Source of the DNA: Paracoccaceae bacterium | GTDB taxonomy: Bacteria; Pseudomonadota; Alphaproteobacteria; Rhodobacterales; Rhodobacteraceae | Length of the DNA stretch: 64,000 nt | Direction: 5' to 3' | NCBI GenBank assembly: GCA_028874915.1 | Contig: JAPPHA010000004.1 | Span: 1-64,000 of the forward strand | Part shown: piece after piece, positions 9,901 to 20,315 of the stretch | Layout of the letters: each line of letters begins with the position of its first letter | How positions within the stretch are numbered: position 1 is the stretch's first letter | Notes under the pieces: generated by a model | The model's database searches: none | What the model saw: only the letters and a program-made list of their open reading frames with translations | What the model was told of the DNA's origin: nothing | Position numbers and translations under genes: made by a program

Positions 9901-11621
9901 AGCTGCCGGGGCACAAGGTGGACGCGGTTATTGCCAAGGTGCGGCATTCGACTCCCGGCGTCGGCCTGATCTCGCCACCGCCGCATCACGACATCTACTC
10001 AATCGAGGATCTCGCCCAGCTGATTTACGACCTGAAGAACACCAATCCGGACGCTGACGTCTCGGTGAAACTGGTCTCCGAGGTCGGAGTCGGGACGGTG
10101 GCGGCGGGGGTCTCGAAAGCGCGTTCCGATCACGTGACCATTTCTGGGTTCGAAGGCGGCACCGGGGCCAGCCCTCTGACGTCGATCACCCACGCCGGCT
10201 CGCCGTGGGAGATCGGGCTCGCCGAGACTCACCAGACGCTGGTGCTCAACCGGCTGCGCGGTCGCATTGCGGTCCAGGTCGACGGCGGTATCCGGACCGG
10301 GCGTGACGTTGTCGTCGGCGCACTGCTCGGCGCGGACGAGTTCGGCTTCGCGACCGCGCCGCTGATTGCCGCAGGCTGCATCATGATGCGCAAGTGTCAT
10401 CTCAATACTTGCCCGGTCGGCGTTGCGACCCAGGACTTGGAGTTGCGCAAGCGTTTCACCGGCACGCCGGAACACGTGATCAACTACTTCTTCTTCGTCG
10501 CCGAGGAAGTGCGTGAACTGATGGCGTGTCTCGGTTTCCGCCGCTTCGCGGACATGATCGGCGAATCCCAACACCTCAACCAGCGTCGCGCGATCGAGCA
10601 TTACAAGGCGAAAGGCATCGACCTGTCGCGGCTTCTCGCCAAGCCCGGCGCCCCGGCAGGCGTCGCCACCCACAACAGCGAGCGCCAGAACCACCATCTG
10701 GACAAGATCCTCGACCGCCGGTTGATCGAATTGGCGCAACCGGCGTTGACCCAACGCCAGCCGGTCCGCATGGAGATGCCCATCCGCAATGTCAACCGCA
10801 CGACCGGCGCGATGCTGTCGGGCGAGGTCGCGAAGCGTTTCGGCCATGCCGGCCTGCCTGAAGACACGATCAGCGTGAAGTTTCGAGGCTCGGCCGGCCA
10901 GAGCTTCGGTGCGTTCCTCGCCAGGGGCGTCGCCTTCGAGCTGATCGGGGAAGCCAACGACTATACGGGCAAGGGCCTGTCGGGAGGTCGACTGGCGGTC
11001 TACCCGCCACCCGAGAGCGCGATCGTCCCGGAAGACAACATCGTCATCGGGAACACCGTCCTCTATGGCGCGATTTCCGGAGAATGCTATTTTCGCGGAG
11101 TTGCGGGCGAGCGCTTCGCGGTGCGCAATTCGGGAGCCATCGCAGTCATCGAAGGCGTCGGCGACCATGGCTGCGAATACATGACGGGCGGCATCGTGGT
11201 ATGTCTCGGCCGCACGGGGCGCAACTTTGCTGCCGGCATGAGCGGCGGCATCGCTTATGTTCTCGACGAAGAGGGCGATTTCGAGCGCCGCTGCAACCTT
11301 TCCATGGTCGATCTCGAACCCGTCAAGGCGGAAGACGAGTCGCTTGAGTGCCTGGCGCATCAGGGCGGGGATCTCGAAGCCCACGGGCGGGTCGACGTGA
11401 TGCGCGACATGACCCGCTTCGACGCCGAACGCCTGAAGAGCCTCATCAAAAAGCACGTCCGCTACACCGACTCGGCGCGCGGACGGCGGGTTCTGGAGGG
11501 CTGGGACTCCTACTTGCCGCAGTTCGTCAAGGTGATGCCCGTCGACTACTACCGCGCGCTGCAGGAGATGAAGCTCTCTCAGCCGGCCGATCCCGCAGCA
11601 CTGCTGGTGGAGAGCCGCTGA
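6960..11621 (+). CDS. gltB: glutamate synthase (NADPH) large subunit
   Basis: The 1553-residue protein converts 2-oxoglutarate and glutamine to two glutamates, in complex with GltD. It has an N-terminal class II glutamine amidotransferase domain. The nucleophile Cys28 lies in HDACGIGFV and would be exposed by removal of a short propeptide. A central domain and an FMN-binding synthase domain follow ([34 protein letters not shown]). The Cys cluster [15 protein letters not shown] holds the 3Fe-4S centre. The C-terminal GXGXG beta-helix is intact ([20 protein letters not shown]). Length is normal. The ATG at 6960 follows GGGGGAG; upstream residues to 6873 are not family-like. gltD starts four bases after the stop. 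Confidence 0.97.
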   Translation: MTEPARHMHKGLPRKQGLYDPRNEHDACGIGFVVNIGNRKSHRIIDQGLQILKNLTHRGAVGADPLAGDGAGILIQMPDAHLRSVCGDIGLEIPPPGDYAVGMVFLPWAEKPRSDCIRIVEQLVKAEGQHVLGWRDVPVDNAGLGESVVPTEPFVRQVFVGRGDNCADQDAFERKLFVIRKQAEHQVDALGEACDDFYMPSLSSRTIVYKGMLLAHQVGEYYLDLRDESMVSALALVHQRFSTNTFPSWRLAHPYRMICHNGEINTLRGNINWMAARRHLMKSEILGDDLDKLWPLITEGQSDSASFDNALELLVRSGYSLAHAMMMLIPEAWTGNPLMDERRRAFYEHHAALMEPWDGPAAVAFTDGRQIGATLDRNGLRPARYIVTDDDLVVMSSEVGVLPVDERRIVKKWRLQPGKMLLIDLEQGRIVDDDDIKAHLSSTQPYQEWLDRTQIVLEDLPETNNPIEPPDRLTLLDRQQAFGYTQEDLKFLMSPMALTGEEAVGSMGTDTPISALSSRPKLLYSYFKQVFAQVTNPPIDPIREELVMSLLSFIGPRPNLLGIDNTTPQRRLEVRQPVLTNQDLEKIRSIGEIADNAFRTLTLDLTYPAADGVEGMRAALDAVCAQAERACQEGFNILVLSDRAIDRDRIAIPSLLGTSAVHHHLVRTGLRNLLGLVVETGEAREVHHFCTLAGYGAEAINPYLAFETLTALRDELPEKLSDRDVYARYIKAIDKGILKVMSKMGISTYQSYCGAQIFDAVGLDEGFVEQYFTGTASTIGGVGLEGIARETVERHRLAYGDAPVYRNALDPGGEYAYRLRGEEHSWTPDTITHLQHAVRGELPEKYREFAEQVNDQDHRMMTVRGLFELIPAESPVPLDEVEPASEIVKRFSTGAMSFGSISREAHATLAVAMNRIGGRSNTGEGGEEPDRYQPMANGDSMRSSIKQVASGRFGVTTEYLVNSDMMQIKMAQGAKPGEGGQLPGHKVDAVIAKVRHSTPGVGLISPPPHHDIYSIEDLAQLIYDLKNTNPDADVSVKLVSEVGVGTVAAGVSKARSDHVTISGFEGGTGASPLTSITHAGSPWEIGLAETHQTLVLNRLRGRIAVQVDGGIRTGRDVVVGALLGADEFGFATAPLIAAGCIMMRKCHLNTCPVGVATQDLELRKRFTGTPEHVINYFFFVAEEVRELMACLGFRRFADMIGESQHLNQRRAIEHYKAKGIDLSRLLAKPGAPAGVATHNSERQNHHLDKILDRRLIELAQPALTQRQPVRMEMPIRNVNRTTGAMLSGEVAKRFGHAGLPEDTISVKFRGSAGQSFGAFLARGVAFELIGEANDYTGKGLSGGRLAVYPPPESAIVPEDNIVIGNTVLYGAISGECYFRGVAGERFAVRNSGAIAVIEGVGDHGCEYMTGGIVVCLGRTGRNFAAGMSGGIAYVLDEEGDFERRCNLSMVDLEPVKAEDESLECLAHQGGDLEAHGRVDVMRDMTRFDAERLKSLIKKHVRYTDSARGRRVLEGWDSYLPQFVKVMPVDYYRALQEMKLSQPADPAALLVESR

Positions 11622-11624
11622 ACC

Positions 11625-13043
11625 ATGGGCAAGGTTACGGGTTTTCTCGAATTCGACAGGTTCGAGCAGCACTACGCGCCTGTGGCCGACCGCGTCCGCC
11701 ACTTCAACGAGTTCCTGATACCGCTGGACGAAAGCACGCTGCGGCAGCAAGGCGCCCGCTGCATGGACTGCGGCATCCCGTTCTGCCACACGGGCTGCCC
11801 GGTCAACAACATCATCCCCGACTGGAACGACCTCGTTTACCGCGACCAGTGGTTGGAAGCGATCGAGGTGCTGCATTCGACCAACAACTTCCCCGAATTC
11901 ACCGGCCGCCTCTGCCCGGCGCCCTGCGAGGAAGCCTGCACGCTGAACATCGACGACGCACCGGTGACGATCAAGTCGATCGAGTCCGCCATCGCCGATC
12001 GCGCCTGGCAGGAGGGGTGGGTGGTTCCCGACATCCCCGTCGCCAGGACTGGCAAACGCGTGGCCATCGTCGGTTCGGGTCCTGCGGGGATGGCCTGCGC
12101 GCAACAGCTGGCGCGCGCCGGGCACGACGTCACGTTGTTCGAGAAGAACGCCAAGCCGGGCGGGTTGCTCCGGTACGGCATTCCGGACTTCAAGATGGCA
12201 AAGCACCTTATCGACCGGCGCGTCAGCCAGATGGAGTCGGAGGGCGTGTCCTTCAGCACCGGCACGCATGTCGGAGTCGACCTGGAGACGGACGAACTCG
12301 TCCGGGATTACGACGCCGTGGTTCTGGCGGGCGGGTCGGAGAAGCCGCGCGACCTGCCGGTCGAAGGACGGGATTTGCAGGGCGTCGAATTCGCAATGGA
12401 TTTCCTGTCCCAGCAAAACCGGCGTTTCAGTGGCGAGGCGCTCGGCGAGGCGGAGGAAATTTCCGCTGGCGGCAAGCATGTCGTCGTGATCGGGGGCGGC
12501 GATACCGGTTCGGATTGCATCGGGACGTCGTTCCGCCAGGGCGCGGCCTCGGTGACGCAGCTCGAGATCCTGCCAATGCCGCCGGAGAAGCCCGACAAGG
12601 CCACCTCCTGGCCGCTGTGGCCGCTGCGGCTGCGCACATCCTCGTCACAGGCGGAGGGTGCGGGCCGCGAATGGAGCGTCGCCACCAATCGCCTTTCGGG
12701 CGCCAATGGGGCAGTCTCTACCCTCCACGCCGTCCGGCTCGACCAACGAATGCAGGAAATCCCAGGAACCGGATTCGAACTGAAAGCGGGGCTCGTGCTG
12801 CTTGCAATGGGATTCGTCCATCCGGTCCATGAAGGCATGGTGGATGATTTTGAAGTGGAGCTGGACCCACGAGGAAACGTCCTCGCCGATACCGACAACT
12901 ACGCCACCACGCAGCCCAAGGTGTTCGCCGCGGGCGACATGCGCCGGGGCCAATCGCTCGTGGTCTGGGCCATCCGCGAGGGCCGCCAATGCGCCCGCGC
13001 AGTAGACGAGTTTCTTACGGGTTCGTCGTCATTGCCGCGATGA
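11625..13043 (+). CDS. gltD: glutamate synthase small subunit
   Basis: This 472-residue subunit passes electrons from NADPH through FAD and 4Fe-4S clusters to GltB. The N-terminal cysteine-rich ferredoxin-like region is present ([17 protein letters not shown], then [11 protein letters not shown]). An FAD-binding [18 protein letters not shown] motif lies near residue 150 and an NAD(P)H-binding [13 protein letters not shown] motif near 290. The C-terminal FAD site is [16 protein letters not shown]. Start and length fit the family, and it directly follows gltB in one operon. Confidence 0.97.
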   Translation: MGKVTGFLEFDRFEQHYAPVADRVRHFNEFLIPLDESTLRQQGARCMDCGIPFCHTGCPVNNIIPDWNDLVYRDQWLEAIEVLHSTNNFPEFTGRLCPAPCEEACTLNIDDAPVTIKSIESAIADRAWQEGWVVPDIPVARTGKRVAIVGSGPAGMACAQQLARAGHDVTLFEKNAKPGGLLRYGIPDFKMAKHLIDRRVSQMESEGVSFSTGTHVGVDLETDELVRDYDAVVLAGGSEKPRDLPVEGRDLQGVEFAMDFLSQQNRRFSGEALGEAEEISAGGKHVVVIGGGDTGSDCIGTSFRQGAASVTQLEILPMPPEKPDKATSWPLWPLRLRTSSSQAEGAGREWSVATNRLSGANGAVSTLHAVRLDQRMQEIPGTGFELKAGLVLLAMGFVHPVHEGMVDDFEVELDPRGNVLADTDNYATTQPKVFAAGDMRRGQSLVVWAIREGRQCARAVDEFLTGSSSLPR

Positions 13044-13907
13044 AGCCCGCGCGGCATCGCCTCACCGGCGGCAGGAAGCTGCCTCGCCAGGCTTCGATTC
13101 GCACACGTTCGTAATCGAACCGGATGTCTTGGGCATTGCCGCCAACGGACCAGGCGTCAGCCAGACAAGATCGCCATTTTTCCGGAATCCGGGCACCGGT
13201 TGAATTCGATCGGAGAGCCACCGGAGTGTTTCGGGACCAGGGGGCAACTCTCTCCCTGACTTCAGGCAGCCATTTTCGGGGGCTTGGCGTCGTGTCCAGC
13301 GTCAGATCGGAATTGCTGCCGTTGAAGACACTTGCAGCGCGTGCGCACGCACCGGGCGGCAATTCAGACGAAGACGGATGATACCGGAGCGTCGACAACA
13401 TTACTCCGGACTAAAGCTGGAGAAGATTCCGCGTTGTTCCTCTAGTCCGTGGAAATATTTGAATAAAAGTTTGCACGATGCGGCCTGATATACGGGACTT
13501 GCAGGATTAGTCATCAAACCGAATGCAATATTTTTCGAAATTGGGACGGCAATCGACCGTGTGTGGCAGCGAATTACCATTTTCGAGCATTGAGACCAAA
13601 TCGCAACGCCTTTGCGCGGCGACGCAATGGATGGAAATTCAGGCGACAGGCGATTGCGGCCGCGAATCGCTTGGGCCTTCACGACCGGTGATCGCCATTG
13701 CAGGGCAATCTGCAAACGCGCTGGACGACGACTTGCGAGGTCTAGTGTCTAGCCCGTAAGGCGATTACCCTCCGCGCCGCAGCCGATCCTGCGGGTTTGG
13801 CTCCGCGAACTCATGCCTGAATCAGGGTATCCGCCAACTTTTTGTGCCGTATCGCCACTTTGCTTTGCAACTCGGGACGCGCCGTCGGGCCGGGTGGGAA
13901 AGGATCG
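13044..13907. other. intergenic stretch between gltD and the defence island
   Basis: About 860 bases with no convincing gene. Minus-strand segments between 13050 and 13250 read protein-like pieces in two frames (QPVPGFRKNGDLVWL and [16 protein letters not shown]) and may be the remains of a dead gene. The part from 13400 to 13720 is distinctly AT-richer than gltD, marking the composition change into accessory DNA. Confidence 0.4.
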
Positions 13908-15047
13908 ATGACCGTCAAGTTCATCCATACGTCGGACTGGCAGATCGGGAAGGTCTTCCGCTTTGTCGACGGTGCGACGATGGGGCTTCTCCAGGAAGCC
14001 CGACTGCGGGCCATCTCGGGGCTGGGTGAACTCGCCGGGATGCACGGGGCGGCCCACGTGCTGGTCGCGGGCGACATCTATGACATGGAGGCGCTGTCAC
14101 CGCGTTCGCTCAACCAACCCTTGGAACGGATGCGCGGATTCCCAAGTGTCCGGTGGCATCTGTTGCCGGGCAATCATGATCCGCACCGCCCCAACGGGCT
14201 CTGGGATCAGCTCCTCCGCAAAGGGTTGCCCGAGAACGTCAGCGTTCATATCGCGCCCGAGCCGGCGGTAGTTGAGAACGAGGAGTTCGTCCTCTTGCCG
14301 GCACCGCTATTTCATCGCCGTACGCTGGACGATCTCACGGCCTACATGGACGACGTTGACTTGCCCGAAGGTCCCATTCGGGTCGGGCTGGCTCACGGCA
14401 CCGTCAGGGGATTCGGCTCCGACGACAAGGACGTTCCCAATTTCATCGCTCCCGACCGACCACGTCTTGCCGGTCTCTCCTACCTCGCATTGGGCGACTG
14501 GCACGGGCAGAGGCAGATCAATGACCGATGCTGGTACAGCGGCACACCCGAAATCGACGCCTTTGACGTGGTCGGCGGTGGTCAGGCATTGCTCGTTGAG
14601 ATCGAGGGACCGAATGCGGTCCCCGCCGTGACCAGCATCCCGACGGGACAGTACAGCTGGGTCAGGCATTCGGAGCAGATCGGCAGCCATGCGGACATCG
14701 ACCACCTCGCCGAGAAGCTGCGCGGCACCGCCGACGAACTGGATCGGGTGCTTGTCCATCTGGACGTAGAAGGCGCGTTGTCGTTGGGGGATCGTCAATA
14801 CTTCCAGGAGAAGATCGTGGACGGGGTATCGGCCGCCCTATGTTTCATGCGTGTGGATGATCGCCGCTTGTTCGCGAAGCCGACGACCGAAGACCTGGAT
14901 CGAATCGATCGTGGCGGTTTCGTGCGCACGGCCGCCGAACAATTGAAGCAATTGGCCGATGAGGGCGAAGGGGATGGCGGCATCGCCGCCGCTGCGCTTG
15001 AGCGTCTCTTTGTCGAACACATGAAGCTGCAGGCGGACGAGAGATGA
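13908..15047 (+). CDS. metallophosphoesterase, SbcD/YhaO-like DNA nuclease subunit
   Basis: This 379-residue protein is a calcineurin-type phosphoesterase. The metal-binding motifs are HTSDWQ (Asp10), GDIYD (55-59), LPGNHD (86-91), LAHGT and LGDWHGQ. SbcD/Mre11/YhaO proteins use two Mn ions to cut DNA ends or hairpins and work with an SMC-like ATPase. The next gene encodes exactly such a partner and overlaps its stop (ATGA), so the two probably form a complex. The start at 13908 follows AGGA and begins right before the first motif. It is not the housekeeping SbcD by sequence pattern; YhaO-like or a defence-associated paralogue is more likely. Confidence 0.85.
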   Translation: MTVKFIHTSDWQIGKVFRFVDGATMGLLQEARLRAISGLGELAGMHGAAHVLVAGDIYDMEALSPRSLNQPLERMRGFPSVRWHLLPGNHDPHRPNGLWDQLLRKGLPENVSVHIAPEPAVVENEEFVLLPAPLFHRRTLDDLTAYMDDVDLPEGPIRVGLAHGTVRGFGSDDKDVPNFIAPDRPRLAGLSYLALGDWHGQRQINDRCWYSGTPEIDAFDVVGGGQALLVEIEGPNAVPAVTSIPTGQYSWVRHSEQIGSHADIDHLAEKLRGTADELDRVLVHLDVEGALSLGDRQYFQEKIVDGVSAALCFMRVDDRRLFAKPTTEDLDRIDRGGFVRTAAEQLKQLADEGEGDGGIAAAALERLFVEHMKLQADER

Positions 15048-17755
15048 AAATCCGATCCCTTGCCGTCAACCAGTTCAAGAAATTCACTTCCCCGACGCGC
15101 CTGGATGGCGTCGAGGACGGGCTCAACGTCGTTGTCGGTCCCAATGAATTGGGCAAGTCCACCTTGCTCGACGCGCTTCGCGCAGTCCTCTTCGAGAAAT
15201 ACAGTTCCAAGGCCCAGCCGATCATGGCGTTGCAGAACGACCGGAACCAGGCCGCGCCGGTCGTCGAACTGGCAATCGAGCTCGATGACGGCCTCTATCG
15301 GGTCACGAAGCGCTTCATCAAGAAGCCTTATGCCCGTCTGTCCTGTCCCGATGGGAGAAACTTGGAGGGCGATACGGCGGAAGACACGCTTCGCGCGCTT
15401 CTCGACTTTCATGAGCCAGGCAAGACCGGGGCGAAGCCTGAGACGCTTGGAATGTGGAATGTCCTGTGGGTGCAGCAGGGACAGTCATTCGGCGCGCTCG
15501 ATCTTCCGGATAGCGCCCGCTCAAGCCTTCACAGCGCTCTGGAATCGGAGGTCGGTGCTGTCCTGGGCGGCCGTCGGGGGCGCGCGTTGCCGAAGGCCAT
15601 CGAGAAGCAGCTCGGCGAACTGGTGACTTCGACGACCAACCGGCCGCGCGGCGCATACAAGGAACTGATCGACCGGGTCGAAGCGCTCCGCCGAGAACTG
15701 GCCGCCCTGCAAGCCCGCCGTCAGGAGTTGACACAAATGTTGGTGGATCTCGAAGACGCTCAGGAGACTCTGGAGGGGCTCTCCGCTGGCGACCGGGATC
15801 AGGCAGATCGGAAGGAGCTTGACAAGGCGCGCCAACGCCATGGCCAACTCGCCGAACTGGAGGCCCGCATAGAGGCCGCCTGTACCGAACGGGAGCTCAG
15901 GAAGCGCACACTTGAACAGGCCGAGCGGGCGGCAGAAGCCCGGAAGCGACTGAAGGCTGACGTCGAGACTGAGAAAGCGGCTCTCGGAACGGCCGGCTTA
16001 CGGCTGACCGAAGCGCGTGAGCAGGAAATGGCGGCGCGATCCAAGGTCGATGCACTGCGTGGCGGAGTACGCGAGGCGGAGGCAGCCGTCACCAAGGCCG
16101 ACGAAGCGGTATCCCGGCTTCGCCGCGTATTGGGGGCGGCAGAGCGTCAGGCCAGACTCCGTGATCTGAAGGGACGATACGAGAAAGCCGAGGCTGCCGA
16201 AAATCTTCAGCGCGAGGCCCAGCAGGCCGCCGCCGCCATATTGGTTACGGGCGACGCCATCGAAGGGATACGCCAGGCCGCGCAAGGACTGGAGACCATT
16301 CGAGGCCGCCTCAATGCAGCGGCAACCCTCGTATCGTTCGACATGACCGAGGATGGAATTTCCGGCATCGATGTAGATGGGGAGCCGCTAACCGGCGATC
16401 GCCGGTCGGTCCAGTCCGTCGAGCCGGTCACCATCACAGTTCCCGACCGCGGCCGCATCACGATCGAGCCCGCGATCAAGGACCGCGACAAGCTTCTTCG
16501 CCAACGGCGCGATGCCGAAACGGCGCTGCGAGAAGCGCTGGAGGACGTCGGCGCCAAGTCCATCACCGACGCTGAAGATCAAAACACCAAGCGCCAGAAG
16601 CTGCTGCGGGACGCGGAACTTGCCCGGCAGGGGGCCGAGCTGCACGCTCCCGTGACAGTCGACTACGAGGCCGGGGCACAGGCGCTCGCCGACTACATCG
16701 CGGGGCTACGCCAGGTCTTGCAAACAGAGATGGAAGAATTGGACTTGCAGGAGCTGCCAGCACGCCGAGATGCAGAGACGGCATTGCGTATAGCTCAGGA
16801 GCAATCGGACCAGACTCGCAGTGCGCTCGATACAGCGCGTGCCGCATTGAGCGGGCCAGGAGACGGCTTGGGCGAACTACTGACCGAAATCGCCATTCTT
16901 CAGGGCCGGTACGACGAAGGCGAGGACCGCCTAAAAAGGCTCCAGGTCGAGGTTGCGCAGGAGGAAGAGCGCCGTTCGGACGCTGAACTTCAGTCCGGCA
17001 TCGAAGCAGCACGCACGCATCTGTCCGAGCAGGAAACCATGGTTGCTCGTCTGGAGGGGGAGCGCAGCGATGAGACCTTGCCACAATTGGAGGCGCGCAT
17101 CGATCGCTTGGAAAAGGCGCTACAAGGGAGACACGACAAGCGATCCAATTTGAGGGAACTGATCGCCGGCCATAAGTCGCGCGTCGAGGCAGCTGAAGGC
17201 GCCGGTCTCGACGAGGCCATGGAACGACAGGCTCGTGAGCTGGAGCTTGCGGAGGAGGAAGAACGCCGGCAGAACCGCGAGGTTGAGGTGCTCAGCCTCC
17301 TGCTATCGACGTTGCGTAGTGCCGAGCAAGACGCCAAGGAACAATACTTGTCGCCCGTGCTGAAGCGGGTTCGCCCGTATCTTCATCTCCTGTTCCCCGG
17401 CGCCGATATCCGCATCGACGAGAACCTTCACATAGCGGGGGTTGTGAGAGAGGCCGGATACGAGGAAGCATTCAATCACCTGAGCATGGGCACCCAGGAG
17501 CAGATTGCCGTTCTCGTCCGCCTTGCCTTCGCGGAGATGCTGGTCGAACAAGGCCACCCGGCAACCGTCGTGCTTGACGACGCCCTGGTGTTTTCGGACG
17601 ACCGGCGGATGGGCAGGTTCTTCGACATCCTCAACATGGTCGCCCGAAACGTCCAGGTGATCGTATTTACCTGTCGAGAGCAGCTCTTCGAGGATCTCGG
17701 CGGTCGGCAGTTGTCGCTTGCCCCGGCAGGTAGCGAAGAGCTTGCCTCGACTTAG
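15044..17755 (+). CDS. SbcC/Rad50/YhaN-like AAA ATPase
   Basis: The 903-residue protein has an SMC-type split ATPase. Walker A GPNELGKST is at 32-40, long coiled-coil arms rich in Glu, Arg and Ala span about 200-770, the ABC signature LSMGTQEQ is near 813, and Walker B TVVLDDALVFSDD is near 841. An FxxR-like segment in the first 20 residues and a QQGQSFGALDL motif near 145 are typical of the YhaN group. It has no CxxC zinc hook at the coiled-coil apex that I can find, unlike Rad50/SbcC. It is translated with the preceding nuclease (ATGA overlap) and probably gates its access to DNA. Confidence 0.85.
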   Translation: MKIRSLAVNQFKKFTSPTRLDGVEDGLNVVVGPNELGKSTLLDALRAVLFEKYSSKAQPIMALQNDRNQAAPVVELAIELDDGLYRVTKRFIKKPYARLSCPDGRNLEGDTAEDTLRALLDFHEPGKTGAKPETLGMWNVLWVQQGQSFGALDLPDSARSSLHSALESEVGAVLGGRRGRALPKAIEKQLGELVTSTTNRPRGAYKELIDRVEALRRELAALQARRQELTQMLVDLEDAQETLEGLSAGDRDQADRKELDKARQRHGQLAELEARIEAACTERELRKRTLEQAERAAEARKRLKADVETEKAALGTAGLRLTEAREQEMAARSKVDALRGGVREAEAAVTKADEAVSRLRRVLGAAERQARLRDLKGRYEKAEAAENLQREAQQAAAAILVTGDAIEGIRQAAQGLETIRGRLNAAATLVSFDMTEDGISGIDVDGEPLTGDRRSVQSVEPVTITVPDRGRITIEPAIKDRDKLLRQRRDAETALREALEDVGAKSITDAEDQNTKRQKLLRDAELARQGAELHAPVTVDYEAGAQALADYIAGLRQVLQTEMEELDLQELPARRDAETALRIAQEQSDQTRSALDTARAALSGPGDGLGELLTEIAILQGRYDEGEDRLKRLQVEVAQEEERRSDAELQSGIEAARTHLSEQETMVARLEGERSDETLPQLEARIDRLEKALQGRHDKRSNLRELIAGHKSRVEAAEGAGLDEAMERQARELELAEEEERRQNREVEVLSLLLSTLRSAEQDAKEQYLSPVLKRVRPYLHLLFPGADIRIDENLHIAGVVREAGYEEAFNHLSMGTQEQIAVLVRLAFAEMLVEQGHPATVVLDDALVFSDDRRMGRFFDILNMVARNVQVIVFTCREQLFEDLGGRQLSLAPAGSEELAST

Positions 17756-17877
17756 GTTTCGAAGGTGAGCAAGAAGAACGACCCTATTTCGCTGAACCGT
17801 CCTACCAATCCTCCGCAAGTCATGAACGCGTGACCTCCCATACCCGTTTCGTCAATCAAAGAAGTTGAGAAAGCGCA

Positions 17878-20175
17878 ATGAATACTCCCGCTACGCCAAA
17901 ACCTGCGCTTAGAATTGAAGCCGCTCATATTGGCCCCATCATGGGGCTCAATCAGGATTTGTCCGCAGACAAGCAGAACCTGATTTATGCCCGTAACGGT
18001 ACTGGAAAATCATTCATTGCACGCGCATTGCGTCTCTTGGACCAAACTGTATTCTCCCGGTACGAACAGTCGAGTATTCCAGACCTTTTGGTCTCTGAAG
18101 AGTCGAGCGATGGGTCAGGCTCCTTCCGCCTATATGAAGGGTCTTCTTGTATCGGTAGTTTAGAGCTCAATACTCGTTCCAAGACCGTAGTTCGGGCCGA
18201 GCCAAGTTACATCTTCCATGTTTTTACTGAAGATTACATTGATGAAGAGGTACGCAACCGTTTGGAAGAGCTTGACGGTGAAATTCAGCACGAAATAATC
18301 ATCGGTCGTGAAAATGTTGAGCTTGATCAAAAGGAACTCGAGCTAGACTCGAAAACGAACGACTTGCGTCAGCGCCAAGAGGCCTTGGCTGCCCAATTTT
18401 CCGATCGAAAAAACAAACATAAGACAGCCTTTTCTATTGTGGCCTCACTCGGTGCATTCAAGAACCTTTCCGACGACGTATATTTCGGGCCGTCTCCGTA
18501 CTCGCCCAGCCCAGAAGCCACTTCCTTGAAGAGCCTTCATTCTCAATTCAACAAATTCAAGAGCCTGCCTACAGACCCTGTGGTGCCGAACCGGTTGAGC
18601 TTCGATGGACCCGATGTGGACCTGCACTCGGTGCACGAGGCATTGGTGAAGGTAACTTCTCCCTCGACTGTAAGGACCGATTTCAAGGCGAAGATCGAAT
18701 CCGACCCTGGTTTCTTCGAGACGGGGCTGGCATTGCACAAGGAGCATCCTGAAGAATGTCCGTTTTGTACCCAGCCAGTACAGGGAGCAGCAATTGCTGC
18801 GATAAACATGTATGTTCAATACTTTCAGGACGAAGAGGCACGGGAGAAAGACCGTCTGAATAAGCTGATCGGACAATTGGATGCAGGAATGGCAAAAACA
18901 CAGCAATGCAGCCTTCAACACTTGAGGGAAAAACCAGTATATGACGAATTGAGATCTTACTTTCCGTCATTAGCGGATAAGGCGCTCGAAGACCCACTTG
19001 AGTTGCTTGACAACATTACCGGGTACTTGGATGGTCTAAAGAGGTGCATCCAAGAAAAACAAGAGGACTTGACAAAGGTTGTAGAAGCCTCAACTGGAGA
19101 TATGAATTTCATGATGTCTGGAGTCCTGTCAACAATAGAAAGAAATAACGCACTCTTTGACCAGTTGCAGACGCTGGCGAGGAATTCTAGTGCGGAACGC
19201 AGAGGAATACAGAATGCGTCCTGCAAGAGGCTTCAGCAGGAATTCTACGAGGAAAACCGCGAGGCAGTTTTGAAGATTCGAGAACTCGAAAGTGATTGCC
19301 GAGAGTTGAATGAGGACATAGCGGAATTGAAGCGCCTGCATGGAGAGACGGCGTCTGCCAGGGATCGCGTGGTCAATACCTTTTCTGCGCTCTTGAAGAG
19401 ATTTTTTGGGGACAAGTATACATTTGACGGTACCGCATTCAAAGTAAGGCGGAATAATAGAGAAATGCGTAGGGGCAGCGATCGAACGCTGAGCGATGGC
19501 GAGAAAGCGGGACTGGCGTTTTGTTATTTTCTGGCTCAAACACACCTAAGAGTAAATTCGGTTGAAGACTACGAGAAGTTGTATTTTGTGTTTGATGATC
19601 CTGTGACATCCATGTCGTTTGACTACGTTTATACCATTATACAGAGCCTCAAGTTGTTGAGAATTAGCGAGGATGGCGAAATCCAGTTCAATCTGCGATC
19701 AGATCAGCACCGACCCAAAATGTTGATTCTCACTCATAACAATTACTTCTTTAATGTGTCCAATGCTAATAGGGTCGTTCAACCACGGGGGTTGTTCCAG
19801 CTGGTTTCTGGAGAGAACAAGCACGAGTTGACGAGCCAAAGGGCGTTCGCGACGCCGCATGCATTGCATTTGAAAGCTGTTTATGACGTGGCGAACGGAT
19901 CGAGGCGAGCAGATCACACGACGCCAAATTCGATTCGGTCAGTGATCGAAGGCATCTGGAAGTTCTGCAGGCCGGATTTTTCCAATTTGGAAGAGTTTCT
20001 TGGCTATCTGATTGGCGAGCATGGGATTGAGATCAAGAGTGTGATGATTAACGATTTGTCTCATGGAGGCAAGATGGCCGATCCTCCACACGATGAAGAA
20101 GATATCAAGCAGGCGGCCGTGGATGCCATTGCTGTAGTAGGACAGTTTGCGAAGGGACAACTGAAGGATCTGTAG
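17878..20175 (+). CDS. AAA_13 family ATPase, PrrC/RloC-like
   Basis: This 765-residue ABC-type ATPase has Walker A ARNGTGKSF at 38-46, a zinc-hook-like CPFC at 294-297 flanked by coiled coils, the signature LSDGEKAGL at 538-546 and Walker B FVFDDPVTSMS near 570-580. A late HNNYFFNV segment may be the H-loop region. This order matches the PrrC/RloC group, in which a C-terminal domain cuts tRNA anticodons after phage or DNA-damage signals. I cannot confirm the nuclease triad in the C-terminal 150 residues, so it could instead be an ATPase whose effector is the next gene. GC content is clearly lower than in its neighbours, which points to recent transfer. Confidence 0.75.
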   Translation: MNTPATPKPALRIEAAHIGPIMGLNQDLSADKQNLIYARNGTGKSFIARALRLLDQTVFSRYEQSSIPDLLVSEESSDGSGSFRLYEGSSCIGSLELNTRSKTVVRAEPSYIFHVFTEDYIDEEVRNRLEELDGEIQHEIIIGRENVELDQKELELDSKTNDLRQRQEALAAQFSDRKNKHKTAFSIVASLGAFKNLSDDVYFGPSPYSPSPEATSLKSLHSQFNKFKSLPTDPVVPNRLSFDGPDVDLHSVHEALVKVTSPSTVRTDFKAKIESDPGFFETGLALHKEHPEECPFCTQPVQGAAIAAINMYVQYFQDEEAREKDRLNKLIGQLDAGMAKTQQCSLQHLREKPVYDELRSYFPSLADKALEDPLELLDNITGYLDGLKRCIQEKQEDLTKVVEASTGDMNFMMSGVLSTIERNNALFDQLQTLARNSSAERRGIQNASCKRLQQEFYEENREAVLKIRELESDCRELNEDIAELKRLHGETASARDRVVNTFSALLKRFFGDKYTFDGTAFKVRRNNREMRRGSDRTLSDGEKAGLAFCYFLAQTHLRVNSVEDYEKLYFVFDDPVTSMSFDYVYTIIQSLKLLRISEDGEIQFNLRSDQHRPKMLILTHNNYFFNVSNANRVVQPRGLFQLVSGENKHELTSQRAFATPHALHLKAVYDVANGSRRADHTTPNSIRSVIEGIWKFCRPDFSNLEEFLGYLIGEHGIEIKSVMINDLSHGGKMADPPHDEEDIKQAAVDAIAVVGQFAKGQLKDL

Positions 20176-20315
20176 GGGTTTCTGAAAGGAGGAGAGCTAC
20201 AGCGCTGGGAGTAGTCAAGATGGGGAAACTCATATGTTGGTGATGCTCGCTGCACGGCTTGCCAAACCCACTGAGCCACAACCTGCTATTGGAGCACCCT
20301 AGGGGCAGCGACGAC

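Noticed and set aside
9999..12479. 826-codon open frame on the minus strand opposite gltB/gltD
   Set aside because: Arg/Asp/Gly-rich translation without any domain; it mirrors high-GC codon bias of two certain genes on the other strand. The same applies to the antisense frame 8604-9989.
13842..13907. Upstream extension of the metallophosphoesterase gene
   Set aside because: The 22 extra residues are not family-like, and AGGA stands at the right distance only for the ATG at 13908.
15044..17755. Housekeeping sbcC
   Set aside because: No CxxC zinc hook was seen, and the position in a defence-rich stretch and the YhaN-like opening argue against the standard SbcC.
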